Shown in pieces: positions 1-8,392 of a stretch of DNA of 64,000 nt. Every line of letters starts with the position of its first letter. The stretch's first letter is position 1. Under the pieces are notes generated by a model. That model ran no database searches. It saw only the letters and a program-made list of their open reading frames with translations, and was not told where the DNA came from. The stretch spans positions 124,001-188,000 of the forward strand of contig QULQ01000006.1 of assembly GCA_003490145.1 (NCBI GenBank), in the 5' to 3' direction. The stretch comes from Lachnospiraceae bacterium OM04-12BH (lineage in GTDB: Bacteria > Bacillota > Clostridia > Lachnospirales > Lachnospiraceae). A program made the position numbers and the translations under genes.

Positions 1-375
1 GTAGAGGATTTCAGAGAATGTGACTTTGGCACCTTTGAATATAAGAATTATGAGGAGCTGAACGGAAAAGCGGATTACCAGCGATTTCTTGATTCCATGG
101 GAGAAGCACCGTTCCCGGGAGGGGAAAGTAAAAAGGAATTTTCGAAAAGATGCAGCAGTGCGTTTGAAGGAGAGCTCCGGAAGCTTATGTCTGAGGAGGC
201 AGAAGCGGTCTTTGTGGTGCATGGGGGAACGATCATGGCGGTTCTTGACAGATTTTCAGAACCACACAGGGATTATTATGACTGGCAGATCGGGAATGCA
301 GAAGGCTTCCGGGCAGAGGTGACAAAAGAAGTGGGATCCGGAAGGATCAGGCTGAAGGAGATCAGAAGAATATGA
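1..375 (+). CDS. Histidine phosphatase family protein, 5' truncated (alpha-ribazole phosphatase-like)
   Basis: The reading frame is open from base 1 and gives the last 124 residues of a histidine phosphatase (phosphoglycerate-mutase-like) protein. Visible family features are FRECDFGTFE near the left edge and FVVHGGTI around residues 71-78, the second conserved His region. The RHG catalytic motif lies upstream, outside the window. Its stop overlaps the cbiB start (ATGA), so it belongs to the cobalamin operon. By that context the likely role is CobC-type dephosphorylation of alpha-ribazole phosphate or adenosylcobalamin 5'-phosphate; the exact substrate is inferred from position only. Confidence 0.75.
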   Translation, partial: VEDFRECDFGTFEYKNYEELNGKADYQRFLDSMGEAPFPGGESKKEFSKRCSSAFEGELRKLMSEEAEAVFVVHGGTIMAVLDRFSEPHRDYYDWQIGNAEGFRAEVTKEVGSGRIRLKEIRRI

Positions 376-1394
376 CAGTATGGCAGCATATAATGGTAGA
401 GAGAATGATGATCCTGACAGCAGGACTTTTGCTGGATGCACTGTTTGGAGATCCGGTCTGGCTGTACCATCCGGTGCGGATGATCGGGAAGCTGATCACC
501 GGGCTTGAATGGCTCCTTGACAGACTGTTTCGTATATCCGGAGAAAGGGAAGCAGATCAGAAAAGGAAGCTGTTTGCAGGAGGACTGCTTGTGCTTGGTA
601 CGGTAGTTTTTTCTGTAGCGGTTCCGGCAGGGATCCTGCATTTTGCAGACCATATCCATCATGGACTGTATCTGCTTCTTTCCTGCTTTTTCTGCTATCA
701 GCTTCTGGCAATGAGATCCCTGAAGGCAGAAAGCATGAAGGTATACACGGCGCTTTTACAGGAAGGACTTGCTGCAGGCAGAAAAGCAGTTTCCATGATC
801 GTAGGGAGAGATACAGAGGCTCTTACAGAAGAGGGGGTCATAAAGGCCACAGTGGAAACCATAGCAGAGAATACGTCAGATGGTGTGATCGCGCCTCTTT
901 TTTATATGACATTGCTTGGCGTCCCCGGCGGATTCTTTTATAAAGCAGTCAATACTATGGATTCCATGGTGGGATATAAAAATGACAGATATTTATATTT
1001 TGGGAGAGCAGCAGCAAGACTGGATGATCTTCTGAATTATATTCCGGCGAGACTGGCAGCCCTGTTCATGATAGCCGCTGCTTTTCTGCTCCGTATGGAT
1101 GCAAAGGGAGCAGTACATGTCTGGAAGCGTGACAGGCGGAAGCATAAAAGTCCAAACTCAGCCCAGACAGAAAGCGTCTGTGCAGGTGCCCTGCAGGTAC
1201 AGCTTGCAGGAAATGCCTATTACTTTGGAAGGCTGTATGAAAAGCCTTTTATCGGAGATCCCATCCGGAGGATTGAACGGGAGGATATCAGACGGGCGGG
1301 GAAGCTGCTTGTTATGACAACAGTGCTTTTTTATCTCTGCTGCATGGCCTGTCTGTTTCTCTGCATGGCTTTACATGGAAAGGTGATTCTGTGA
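372..1394 (+). CDS. cbiB: Adenosylcobinamide-phosphate synthase CbiB
   Basis: Integral membrane enzyme that attaches the aminopropanol (or its phosphate) arm to adenosylcobyric acid in cobalamin synthesis. The 340-residue length fits the family. Recognisable blocks are DALFGDP followed by LYHPVRMIG near the N terminus, ETIAENTSDGV at about residues 162-172, and GYKNDRY with RLDDLLNYIPARL around 200-220. Several hydrophobic membrane segments are visible, including one at the C terminus. The start overlaps the upstream stop as ATGA and the stop overlaps the cobD start as GTGA, indicating translational coupling. The assignment is secure. Confidence 0.95.
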   Translation: MTVWQHIMVERMMILTAGLLLDALFGDPVWLYHPVRMIGKLITGLEWLLDRLFRISGEREADQKRKLFAGGLLVLGTVVFSVAVPAGILHFADHIHHGLYLLLSCFFCYQLLAMRSLKAESMKVYTALLQEGLAAGRKAVSMIVGRDTEALTEEGVIKATVETIAENTSDGVIAPLFYMTLLGVPGGFFYKAVNTMDSMVGYKNDRYLYFGRAAARLDDLLNYIPARLAALFMIAAAFLLRMDAKGAVHVWKRDRRKHKSPNSAQTESVCAGALQVQLAGNAYYFGRLYEKPFIGDPIRRIEREDIRRAGKLLVMTTVLFYLCCMACLFLCMALHGKVIL

Positions 1395-2488
1395 ATGTGG
1401 AAGAGCAAAGGAAGAAAATGGATATGAAGGATTATGTACATGGCGGTGACCGCTATGGCAGAGAAATAGAGCTGGATTACTCGATCAATATTAACCCCCT
1501 TGGCATGCCAGAGGAAAGCCGGCAGGCAGCCATAAAAGCAATCCTTCTTTCAGACTGTTACCCGGATCCATATTGCCGGGATCTGATCCAGGGGATCAGG
1601 GACTTTGAAGGAACCACGGATCAGACGGAGATCCTTACAGGAAACGGGGCAGCAGAACTGATCTATGCGCTGTGCAGGGCAGTTCCGGCAGGAAGGGCGC
1701 TTCTGACGGCGCCCTCCTTTCAGGAATATGAAAATGCCCTTGAGGCAGCAGATCATTCCTGTGAGTTCCTGTATCTGAAGGAAGAGAATGATTTTATCCT
1801 GCCCCTTCAGGAACTGCTTTTAAAGATTACGGAGGAGACAAGCCTTGTTTTTCTCTGCAATCCCGGTAATCCTACAGGCACTGTTACGGGAAAGGCTGAG
1901 CTTGTGAGACTGGCAGAGAGATGTGAAGAAACAAAAACCTTTCTTTGCGTGGATGAGTGCTTTCTTCCTTTTCTGCCCGGGGAACCGGCGCTTAGCATGA
2001 AGGGAGAAACAGTCCGTTTTCCTCATCTGGCCGTATTAAGAGCCTTTACCAAGGTGTATGGGATGCCGGGGCTGCGGCTTGGCTATCTTATGACGGGGAA
2101 CAGAGAGCTGGCAGGGCGGCTGAAGGAAAAGCTGCCGCCATGGAATGTATCGCTGCCGGCGCAGCTGGCGGGAGCTGCGGCACTGAAAGCAGAAGGATAT
2201 CTGGAAAAGACAAGGGAGCTGATCCGGGGAGAAAAGGAAAAGCTGGTGTCTTTGCTGTTAGAAACCGTAGCTGACAGGGTATATCCTGGCAGTGCCAATT
2301 TTCTCCTTTTCCATGGAAGGGAAGGACTTAAGGAAGCACTCCTTGACAGGAAGATCCTGATCAGGGACTGCAGTAATTTTAAGGGACTTTCCAGGGGATA
2401 TTACCGGATCTGTATAAGGACACAGGAAGAGAATGAGAGGCTGAAAGAGATATTGTATTCTCTTGCAGGAAAGGAAGCAGGGAAATGA
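1391..2488 (+). CDS. cobD: Threonine-phosphate decarboxylase-like aminotransferase (CobD)
   Basis: PLP-dependent fold-type I enzyme, 365 residues, expected to make (R)-1-amino-2-propanol phosphate from L-threonine phosphate for the CbiB reaction. HGGDRYG then SININPLG near the N terminus match the CobD/HisC family; CNPGNPTG is the cofactor-binding turn; Lys221 in FTKVYGMPGLRLGY is the expected Schiff-base lysine. The start is GTG, overlapping the cbiB stop, and the stop overlaps the next ATG. HisC is the close homologue that could be confused with it; the cobalamin context favours CobD. Confidence 0.9.
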   Translation: MNVEEQRKKMDMKDYVHGGDRYGREIELDYSININPLGMPEESRQAAIKAILLSDCYPDPYCRDLIQGIRDFEGTTDQTEILTGNGAAELIYALCRAVPAGRALLTAPSFQEYENALEAADHSCEFLYLKEENDFILPLQELLLKITEETSLVFLCNPGNPTGTVTGKAELVRLAERCEETKTFLCVDECFLPFLPGEPALSMKGETVRFPHLAVLRAFTKVYGMPGLRLGYLMTGNRELAGRLKEKLPPWNVSLPAQLAGAAALKAEGYLEKTRELIRGEKEKLVSLLLETVADRVYPGSANFLLFHGREGLKEALLDRKILIRDCSNFKGLSRGYYRICIRTQEENERLKEILYSLAGKEAGK

Positions 2489-4626
2489 AACGAAGAGCAA
2501 AAGCCATAATGATACAGGGAACCATGTCAAATGCGGGGAAAAGTCTGATCGCTGCAGGACTCTGCCGGATCCTGTGGCAGGACGGCTACGAAACTGCACC
2601 CTTTAAATCCCAGAATATGGCGCTCAATTCCTTTATTACCACTGAAGGACTGGAAATGGGAAGGGCGCAGGCAGTACAGGCTCTGGCCTGTGGAAAGGAG
2701 CCGTCTGTCCTTATGAATCCCATTCTGCTTAAACCAGTGACGGATATGGGCAGCCAGGTTATCGTTATGGGTGAGGTACAGGGAAACCAGAAGGCAATGG
2801 AATACTTCCGGCATAAAAAAGAGTATCTTCCTGAGATCAGGAAGGCTTATGATGATCTGGCAGAGCAGAATGATGTGATCGTGATCGAGGGGGCAGGAAG
2901 CCCGGCAGAGATCAATTTAAAGCAGGATGACATTGTCAATATGGGTATGGCGGAGCTGGCAGATGCACCGGTACTGCTGGTAGGTGATATTGACAGAGGA
3001 GGTGTGTTTGCACAGCTGATCGGAACCGTGCAGCTTTTGGAAAAAGAGGAACAGGACAGGATCAAGGGACTTCTGATCAATAAGTTCAGGGGAGATGCTT
3101 CGCTGCTGACTCCCGGTCTTAAGCAGATTTATGATAAATGTGGAAAAGAAGTGCTTGGTGTGATCCCCTACATGGATGTAGATATCGAAGATGAGGATTC
3201 TCTGTCGGAAAAGCTCTGGCAGAGGGAAAAGGGCGAAAAGATCGATATTGCTGTTATCCATGTGGGAAAACTGTCCAATTTTACCGACTTCCAGGCATTT
3301 GCGGTGGAGGAGGATGCGACAGTACGTTATGTAGAGAAGAGAGAAGAACTTGGAAACCCGGATGTCGTTATCCTGCCGGGCAGTAAGAATACGATCAGCG
3401 ACCTGCTTGCTTTACGGGAAAATGGAATTGAGGCAGCTATCCTGCGTCTTTCAGAAAAGGGGACACTGATTTTCGGGATCTGTGGCGGGTATCAGATGCT
3501 TGGAAGAACGATCACGGACAGCAGTGGTACAGAGGGTGAAAAAAGAACATGCAGAGGAATGGGACTTCTGCCGGTGCATACTGCTTTTGCCAGGGAGAAG
3601 ACAAGAACCAGGACAGAAGGAATATGCAGTATCCTTTCCGGAGAATTCTCTGATCTGTCACAGAAAAAAGTAAAAGGCTATGAGATCCATATGGGGGAGA
3701 GTGTCCGTGAGGAAGGGGCAGAGCCCTTTCTGATCCTTCAGGGAAAAGAGGATGGCTGTGTCTGCCGGAATGTGGCAGGTACCTATCTGCATGGGATATT
3801 TGATGAAAAGGCATTCTGCAGTACCTTTGTCAGAATGCTGTGTGAGCGTAAGAAGCTCCCATATCGGGAGGGAAAGAAGGAGACCTATGAGCAGTACAGG
3901 GAGAGACAGCTCGATATACTGGCGGATACACTGAGGAGCTGTCTTGATATGCGGAGGATCTATGAGATCATCGGCCTGAAGCAGCCACTTAGGGAGGTGG
4001 TGCCGGCACAGATCGAAAAAGAGAGCTTTGCCATAATCGGAAGAGAACTGGAGCACAGGGGGATCTGCCTGCCTGCAGAGGAAGAAATGGTGACAAAGCG
4101 CGTGATCCACACAACAGCGGATTTCGACTATGTGAAAAACCTCTATTATTCTGAAGGCGCGGTGGAAAAGCTCAGAAAAGCCCTGAGAGAGGGAGCCTGT
4201 ATTGTAACAGATACCCAGATGGCTAAGGCAGGGATCAATAAGAAGACACTCGGGAAATATGGGGGCGGAGTATACTGCTTTATGAGTGATGAGGATGTTG
4301 CAAAGGAAGCGAAGGAGAGAGGCTGTACCAGAGCCTTTGTCAGTATGGAACGGGCAGCGGCACTTGGAAAACCGCTGATCTTTGCCATTGGAAATGCACC
4401 TACAGCGCTTGTCAGCCTGTATGAGCTGATGGAGAAGAAATGTGTGGAGCCTGCCGGGATCATTGGTGTGCCGGTTGGCTTTGTCAACGTTGTTGAAGCC
4501 AAAGAGCTGATACTTGAAAAGAAAGAGGAGGTGCCCTGCATCGTAGCCAGAGGACGAAAGGGAGGAAGCAATGTGGCAGCAGCCATCTGCAATGCTCTTC
4601 TTTATGGGATACAGGAGAAAGGATAG
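2485..4626 (+). CDS. Cobyric acid synthase fused to precorrin-8X methylmutase (CobQ/CbiP-CbiC)
   Basis: A 713-residue two-domain protein. Residues 1 to about 488 are cobyric acid synthase (amidation of side chains b, d, e and g of the corrin): QGTMSNAGKS is the N-terminal P-loop-like motif, Cys333 in FGICGGYQMLG is the glutaminase nucleophile, and His436 in TYLHGIFD is the partner His. Residues from about 500 to 713 are a complete CbiC/CobH (precorrin-8X methylmutase), with His542 in RVIHTTADFD as the expected catalytic His and IGNAPTAL downstream. These are usually separate genes and separate pathway steps. No frameshift or stop lies between the halves, so the fusion is real as read. Confidence 0.93.
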   Translation: MKRRAKAIMIQGTMSNAGKSLIAAGLCRILWQDGYETAPFKSQNMALNSFITTEGLEMGRAQAVQALACGKEPSVLMNPILLKPVTDMGSQVIVMGEVQGNQKAMEYFRHKKEYLPEIRKAYDDLAEQNDVIVIEGAGSPAEINLKQDDIVNMGMAELADAPVLLVGDIDRGGVFAQLIGTVQLLEKEEQDRIKGLLINKFRGDASLLTPGLKQIYDKCGKEVLGVIPYMDVDIEDEDSLSEKLWQREKGEKIDIAVIHVGKLSNFTDFQAFAVEEDATVRYVEKREELGNPDVVILPGSKNTISDLLALRENGIEAAILRLSEKGTLIFGICGGYQMLGRTITDSSGTEGEKRTCRGMGLLPVHTAFAREKTRTRTEGICSILSGEFSDLSQKKVKGYEIHMGESVREEGAEPFLILQGKEDGCVCRNVAGTYLHGIFDEKAFCSTFVRMLCERKKLPYREGKKETYEQYRERQLDILADTLRSCLDMRRIYEIIGLKQPLREVVPAQIEKESFAIIGRELEHRGICLPAEEEMVTKRVIHTTADFDYVKNLYYSEGAVEKLRKALREGACIVTDTQMAKAGINKKTLGKYGGGVYCFMSDEDVAKEAKERGCTRAFVSMERAAALGKPLIFAIGNAPTALVSLYELMEKKCVEPAGIIGVPVGFVNVVEAKELILEKKEEVPCIVARGRKGGSNVAAAICNALLYGIQEKG

Positions 4627-4632
4627 GAAACG

Positions 4633-5271
4633 ATGGCAGTCATTTCACTTCATAAGATCGCACCCTTTGAACAGCTTCTTTCCCGTTGTCAGCAGGCTGA
4701 TTTTATTGAGGAAGCTGCCAGAAAAAATGGGTATGGAAGAGAAGACCTGCCGGAGCTTTCCCGTATTGCCGGGGAGGTAGTACGGGAAAGTGGCCGGAAG
4801 GGGAGCTTTACAAGTAAACTGCTTCAGGAAGAAGCAGAAGGAAAAAGACCGGTGACGGTCAGTGTCCTTACCCTTGGAGAAGGGGTGGACCGTCTGCAGG
4901 ACAGATACCGGGAAAGGGAAAATATGACAGCAGCTTACATGGCGGAAGTGATCAGTAATGAGATCCTGATGAAAAGCTATGAAGCATATGACAGAATGCT
5001 TGCAGAAACTACTGATTACCGGGTAAAGGAATTTCATTTTCCCGGAAGCGAAGAAGCATATCCCCTGTCGGACATCGGGAAGATCCTGGATATGCTCGGT
5101 GCCCCGGTGCAGTGTCTGAAAAGCTTTTGTATGGTTCCCAGAAAAAGTGTAGTATTTTATGCGGAGCTCACAAGGGAAAAGGGGAATGCCTGCCGGAGTG
5201 TCTGCCAGACCTGCGAAAAAAGAAGCTGTCCGTACAGAAGGGAAGAAAACAGGAAGGGGGAACAGATATGA
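4633..5271 (+). CDS. MetH activation-domain-like protein in the cobalamin operon
   Basis: A 212-residue protein I place tentatively with the vitamin B12-dependent methionine synthase activation domain family. The match is local: PGSEEAYPLSDIGKIL followed by SFCMVPRKSVVF resembles the activation domain core, where the PGY, L..Q and P.KSV positions contact SAM and cobalamin. The C-terminal tail has four cysteines (CRSVCQTCEKRSCPYR), which may bind metal or an iron-sulfur centre. It sits six bases after cobQ-cbiC, with AAAGGATAGGAAACG as ribosome site, and overlaps cobO (ATGA). A corrinoid-reactivation or handling role is inferred. Confidence 0.5.
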   Translation: MAVISLHKIAPFEQLLSRCQQADFIEEAARKNGYGREDLPELSRIAGEVVRESGRKGSFTSKLLQEEAEGKRPVTVSVLTLGEGVDRLQDRYRERENMTAAYMAEVISNEILMKSYEAYDRMLAETTDYRVKEFHFPGSEEAYPLSDIGKILDMLGAPVQCLKSFCMVPRKSVVFYAELTREKGNACRSVCQTCEKRSCPYRREENRKGEQI

Positions 5272-5786
5272 TCCAGTTATACTGCGGGGATGGAAAGGGA
5301 AAGACCACAGCGGCGCTCGGTCAGCTCATCAGGATGAACGGGTGGGGAGAAAAGACTGTATTCTGCCAGTTCATGAAGGGAAATGATACCGGGGAGCTGC
5401 ACAGCCTTGAAAATATAAAGGGGGTGCGTATCCTGCGCAGCGAAAAGGACTTCGGATTCTATAGGTCCATGACAGAAAAAGAGAGGCTGGAGCTGACAGG
5501 GATCCACAACAGGCTGCTTGAGGAGCTGCTTATGCTCCAGGAGAAAGAAGAAGCAGGGCTGATCGTGCTTGATGAGATCACCTATCCCGTGGAATATGGG
5601 CTGATCGACAGAGACAGGCTGAAGCTTTTGCTGAAAAGAGCCGGGGAGAAGAAATGCGAGCTTGTCCTGACAGGAAGGAATCCGGCAGATTTCCTTATGG
5701 AGAGTGCAGATTATATTACCAGAATGGAAAAGCGCAGGCATCCCTTTGATAAAGGGGTAATGGCAAGAAAGGGAATTGAATATTAA
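5268..5786 (+). CDS. cobO: Corrinoid adenosyltransferase CobO/BtuR
   Basis: ATP:cob(I)alamin adenosyltransferase of the CobA/CobO/BtuR class, 172 residues. It transfers the adenosyl group of ATP to the corrinoid cobalt. The P-loop GDGKGKTT is at residues 7-14, IVLDEITYPVEYG is the Walker B region, and HPFDKGVMARKGIEY at the C terminus is typical of the family. The start is the ATG at 5268, overlapping the upstream TGA; the frame stays open further upstream but that part lies inside the preceding gene. It is the last gene of the operon in this window. Confidence 0.95.
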   Translation: MIQLYCGDGKGKTTAALGQLIRMNGWGEKTVFCQFMKGNDTGELHSLENIKGVRILRSEKDFGFYRSMTEKERLELTGIHNRLLEELLMLQEKEEAGLIVLDEITYPVEYGLIDRDRLKLLLKRAGEKKCELVLTGRNPADFLMESADYITRMEKRRHPFDKGVMARKGIEY

Positions 5787-5788
5787 CA

Positions 5789-5818
5789 TTGCAGAATCCT
5801 GCCTGAATGGTTTATAAT
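5789..5818 (+). promoter_or_regulatory. Sigma-A-type promoter upstream of the diguanylate cyclase gene
   Basis: TTGCAG (-35) and TATAAT (-10) separated by 18 bases, ending 47 bases before the start codon at 5866. A GGGAGAAG ribosome site precedes the ATG. This separates the cyclase gene from the cobalamin operon. Confidence 0.65.
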
Positions 5819-5865
5819 AGATAAAAGTATGTGGAAAAGAAGAAATACATATCGGGAGAAGATAT

Positions 5866-7173
5866 ATGGAAAGAGAAAATGAACCGGATAATCTTGATAT
5901 AAATGATTATCACAGGCTGCGTTATCTTGGGGATAATGTCAATGAGATCCTTCAGAGCGTTCTTGAAAATATCCGTGCGGGGATCGGACTGTTTGAGGTT
6001 GGGGAATCCATCCGTGCCCTGTATCTGAATGATGCCTATTTTCAGTGCATTGGTTATAGCAAGGAAGACTATGATAAAGAGATACAGGATGTGTTATCTA
6101 CTCTTTTACCTGAGGATGCAGCAGGCTTTCTTGCCTGTATCTCTGAGAATGCATCGAAGGGCAGGCCGATTTATTATATCATAAGAGGCTATCGCAAGAA
6201 TGGAGAGATCGGCTGGTTTGAGGTCAAGGGAGAGCCTCTTGAAAACCACATTGGGAAGAATCCCATTTATCTGACCGTGATTTCGGATATTACGGTAGAA
6301 AAGGAGAGCGAAGCCCAGGTCAGGGAGCTGAAGCAGATCAATGATGAACTGACACTGCAGCAGGAGAGGTACAAGATCCTGGAGGCAACAGCCATGGGGC
6401 TTCTGTTTGAATATTATCCGGAGAAGGATACCATGGTATTTTCCTATAATCTTCCGGGAAACAAGAAGCGCAGGGAAGTCAGGAATTACAGTGAACATAT
6501 GAAAAATTCACCGTTTGTGCACAGCAGCCACCAGAAAATGTTCTGCGAGGCGCTTCAGGAAGCATGCAAAGGGGAAGTAGATAAAAACCTGGAATATCTT
6601 TCGTCCATATCCGGAGGCGGATACCGGTGGCATCGGACACACTATAAGAGTATCCTTGATAATGAAGGGAAAGTGATCAGTGTGATAGGCAGGATCCAGG
6701 ATATCCATGAAGAATATATGGAGAAGGAAAAGCTGAATTACCGGGCGGAGACAGATGGACTGACGGGACTGTACCGGAAGGAAGCTGCCTTTGAAAAGAT
6801 GCGTGAATATATGGTGGAAGCCCCAAAGGAGGTCTATTATTTCAGTTTGGTGGATCTTGATCACTTCAAGCAGATCAATGACCTGCACGGGCATCAGTAC
6901 GGTGACAGGATCCTGCAGCAGACATCGCAGGCACTGTCGGCAGGATTTGGGGAAAGTGCAGTGATCGGACGGTTTGGAGGTGATGAATTCATCATCCTGA
7001 CCAGAGGACTTTCAGAGGAGGAGGTAAGGCAGATCCTTCTGAAGGTCAGAGAGCAGTGCAGCTTCTGCTTTGGAACAGTGAAGACTGGATCTGAGGATCC
7101 GCTGATGGAGGTATTTGAAGAGGCAGACAAGCGTATGTACCATCAGAAAGCACTGCGTAAGGAAGAAAACTGA
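5866..7173 (+). CDS. PAS-domain diguanylate cyclase (GGDEF)
   Basis: A 435-residue cytosolic signalling protein with no obvious membrane segment. A PAS domain covers about residues 25-145 (ENIRAGIGLFEV, IGYSKEDY), a second PAS/PAC-like region covers about 170-285 (GYRWHRTHYKS, then a C-terminal PAC-like stretch), and a GGDEF domain starts near 300 with DGLTGLYRKEAAF. LVDLDHFKQIND is the metal/substrate region and the active loop GGDEF is intact at 371-375. No RxxD inhibitory site is seen at the usual place before GGDEF, so product inhibition may be absent. It should make cyclic di-GMP from GTP; the PAS ligand is unknown. No EAL domain is attached. Confidence 0.9.
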   Translation: MERENEPDNLDINDYHRLRYLGDNVNEILQSVLENIRAGIGLFEVGESIRALYLNDAYFQCIGYSKEDYDKEIQDVLSTLLPEDAAGFLACISENASKGRPIYYIIRGYRKNGEIGWFEVKGEPLENHIGKNPIYLTVISDITVEKESEAQVRELKQINDELTLQQERYKILEATAMGLLFEYYPEKDTMVFSYNLPGNKKRREVRNYSEHMKNSPFVHSSHQKMFCEALQEACKGEVDKNLEYLSSISGGGYRWHRTHYKSILDNEGKVISVIGRIQDIHEEYMEKEKLNYRAETDGLTGLYRKEAAFEKMREYMVEAPKEVYYFSLVDLDHFKQINDLHGHQYGDRILQQTSQALSAGFGESAVIGRFGGDEFIILTRGLSEEEVRQILLKVREQCSFCFGTVKTGSEDPLMEVFEEADKRMYHQKALRKEEN

Positions 7174-7182
7174 GAAATCTAT

Positions 7183-7237
7183 TTGACTTTAACGAGTTGA
7201 AGCGGTATACTATACCACGTGGCGGATAAAGCCGCCA
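7183..7237 (+). promoter_or_regulatory. Strong promoter and leader hairpin of the ABC importer operon
   Basis: TTGACT (7183-7188) and TATACT (7206-7211) with a 17-base spacer form a near-consensus promoter. The short leader holds a 6-bp hairpin (TGGCGG / CCGCCA, 7220-7237), then AGGAGG about ten bases before the ATG at 7257. The hairpin may stabilise the 5' end of the message; no known riboswitch was recognised. Confidence 0.75.
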
Positions 7238-7256
7238 GAAACAGGAGGAGAAAATT

Positions 7257-8303
7257 ATGAAAAAATTCTTAGCACTTCTTTTAACCGGTGCTATGGTTGC
7301 TCTGACTGCATGTGGATCTGCAGATACCACTTCTTCAGAGACAACTGATGCAGCAGAAACAACCGAGGCAGCTGATGAAACAGAAACAGCTGAGACTGCA
7401 GAAGCAGATACTGCTGCAGCAGATGGCAAGACCTTTACTGTAGGTATCTGCCAGCTCGTTCAGCACGAAGCACTGGATGCAGCAACACAGGGCTTTAAGG
7501 ATGCCCTGACAGAAGAGTTCGGTGACAGTGTTACTTTTGATGAGCAGAATGCCCAGGGTGATTCCAATACCTGTGCTACGATCATCAACAGCTTTGTCAG
7601 CAACAATGTAGACCTGATCCTTGCCAATGCAACACCTGCCCTTCAGGCAGCTGCAACCGGTACAACAGAGATCCCGATTCTTGGAACATCTGTTACCGAG
7701 TATGGCGTGGCACTGGATATCAGTGATTTTAGTGGTACTGTTGGCGGTAATATTTCAGGTACCTCTGATCTGGCACCTCTTGACGGACAGGCAGATATGA
7801 TCAAGGAGCTTTTCCCTGATGCTAAGACTGTCGGTCTGTTATACTGCTCCGCAGAAGCAAACTCACAGTACCAGGTAGATACCATTAAGGGATATCTGGA
7901 AGAGATGGGTTATACATGCAACTACTATTCATTTTCAGATTCCAATGACCTTGCTTCCGTAGCAACAACAGCATCCGGTGAAGTAGATGTACTGTATGTA
8001 CCTACTGACAATACCGTAGCTTCCAATACAGAGATCATCAACAACATCTTCCAGCCCGCAGGCATTCCTGTAGTGACAGGAGAAGAAGGTATCTGTGCAG
8101 GATGCGGTGTGGCAACCCTTTCTATCAGCTATTATGATCTTGGTGTTGCAACCGGCAAGATGGCAGTGAGAGTCCTGAACGGAGAAGATATTTCTACCAT
8201 GCCGGTAGAGTACGCTCCCAACTTCGTAAAGAAGTACAATAAGACGATCTGTGATGCGCTGAACATTACAGTGCCTGATGATTATGAGGCAATTGAGGAA
8301 TAA
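7257..8303 (+). CDS. ABC transporter substrate-binding lipoprotein (TrpX-like family)
   Basis: A 348-residue secreted lipoprotein. A signal peptide ends at LTAC with Cys19 as lipidation site, followed by a linker of about 40 residues rich in Thr, Glu and Ala. The body from about residue 60 (FTVGICQLVQHEALD) fits the ABC_sub_bind family found beside TrpY/TrpZ-like genes. The fold is the type I periplasmic-binding type, and IPVVTGEEG with SISYYDLG near the C terminus fit that family. The ligand cannot be read; relatives have been linked to tryptophan or other aromatic compounds, and no T-box is present here to confirm it. It is first in a three-gene operon. Confidence 0.85.
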   Translation: MKKFLALLLTGAMVALTACGSADTTSSETTDAAETTEAADETETAETAEADTAAADGKTFTVGICQLVQHEALDAATQGFKDALTEEFGDSVTFDEQNAQGDSNTCATIINSFVSNNVDLILANATPALQAAATGTTEIPILGTSVTEYGVALDISDFSGTVGGNISGTSDLAPLDGQADMIKELFPDAKTVGLLYCSAEANSQYQVDTIKGYLEEMGYTCNYYSFSDSNDLASVATTASGEVDVLYVPTDNTVASNTEIINNIFQPAGIPVVTGEEGICAGCGVATLSISYYDLGVATGKMAVRVLNGEDISTMPVEYAPNFVKKYNKTICDALNITVPDDYEAIEE

Positions 8304-8330
8304 TCACAGACAGAAAAAGAGTAAGAAACG

Positions 8331-8360
8331 GGCAGCAGGAACTTCCCTGCTGCCTTTCTT
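8331..8360 (+). terminator. Intercistronic hairpin (attenuator) after the binding-protein gene
   Basis: GGCAGCAGG (8331-8339) pairs with CCTGCTGCC (8346-8354) around a 6-base loop and is followed by TTTCTT. The weak T-run suggests partial termination or 3'-end protection, which would give more binding protein than permease, a usual arrangement in ABC importers. Confidence 0.6.
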
Positions 8361-8392
8361 AAAAGAAAAATGATGTAACGGGGAGGATATCA

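Noticed and set aside
5112-5267. N-terminal extension of CobO
   Set aside because: The extension lies inside the preceding gene, and CobO homology with its P-loop begins at ATG 5268.
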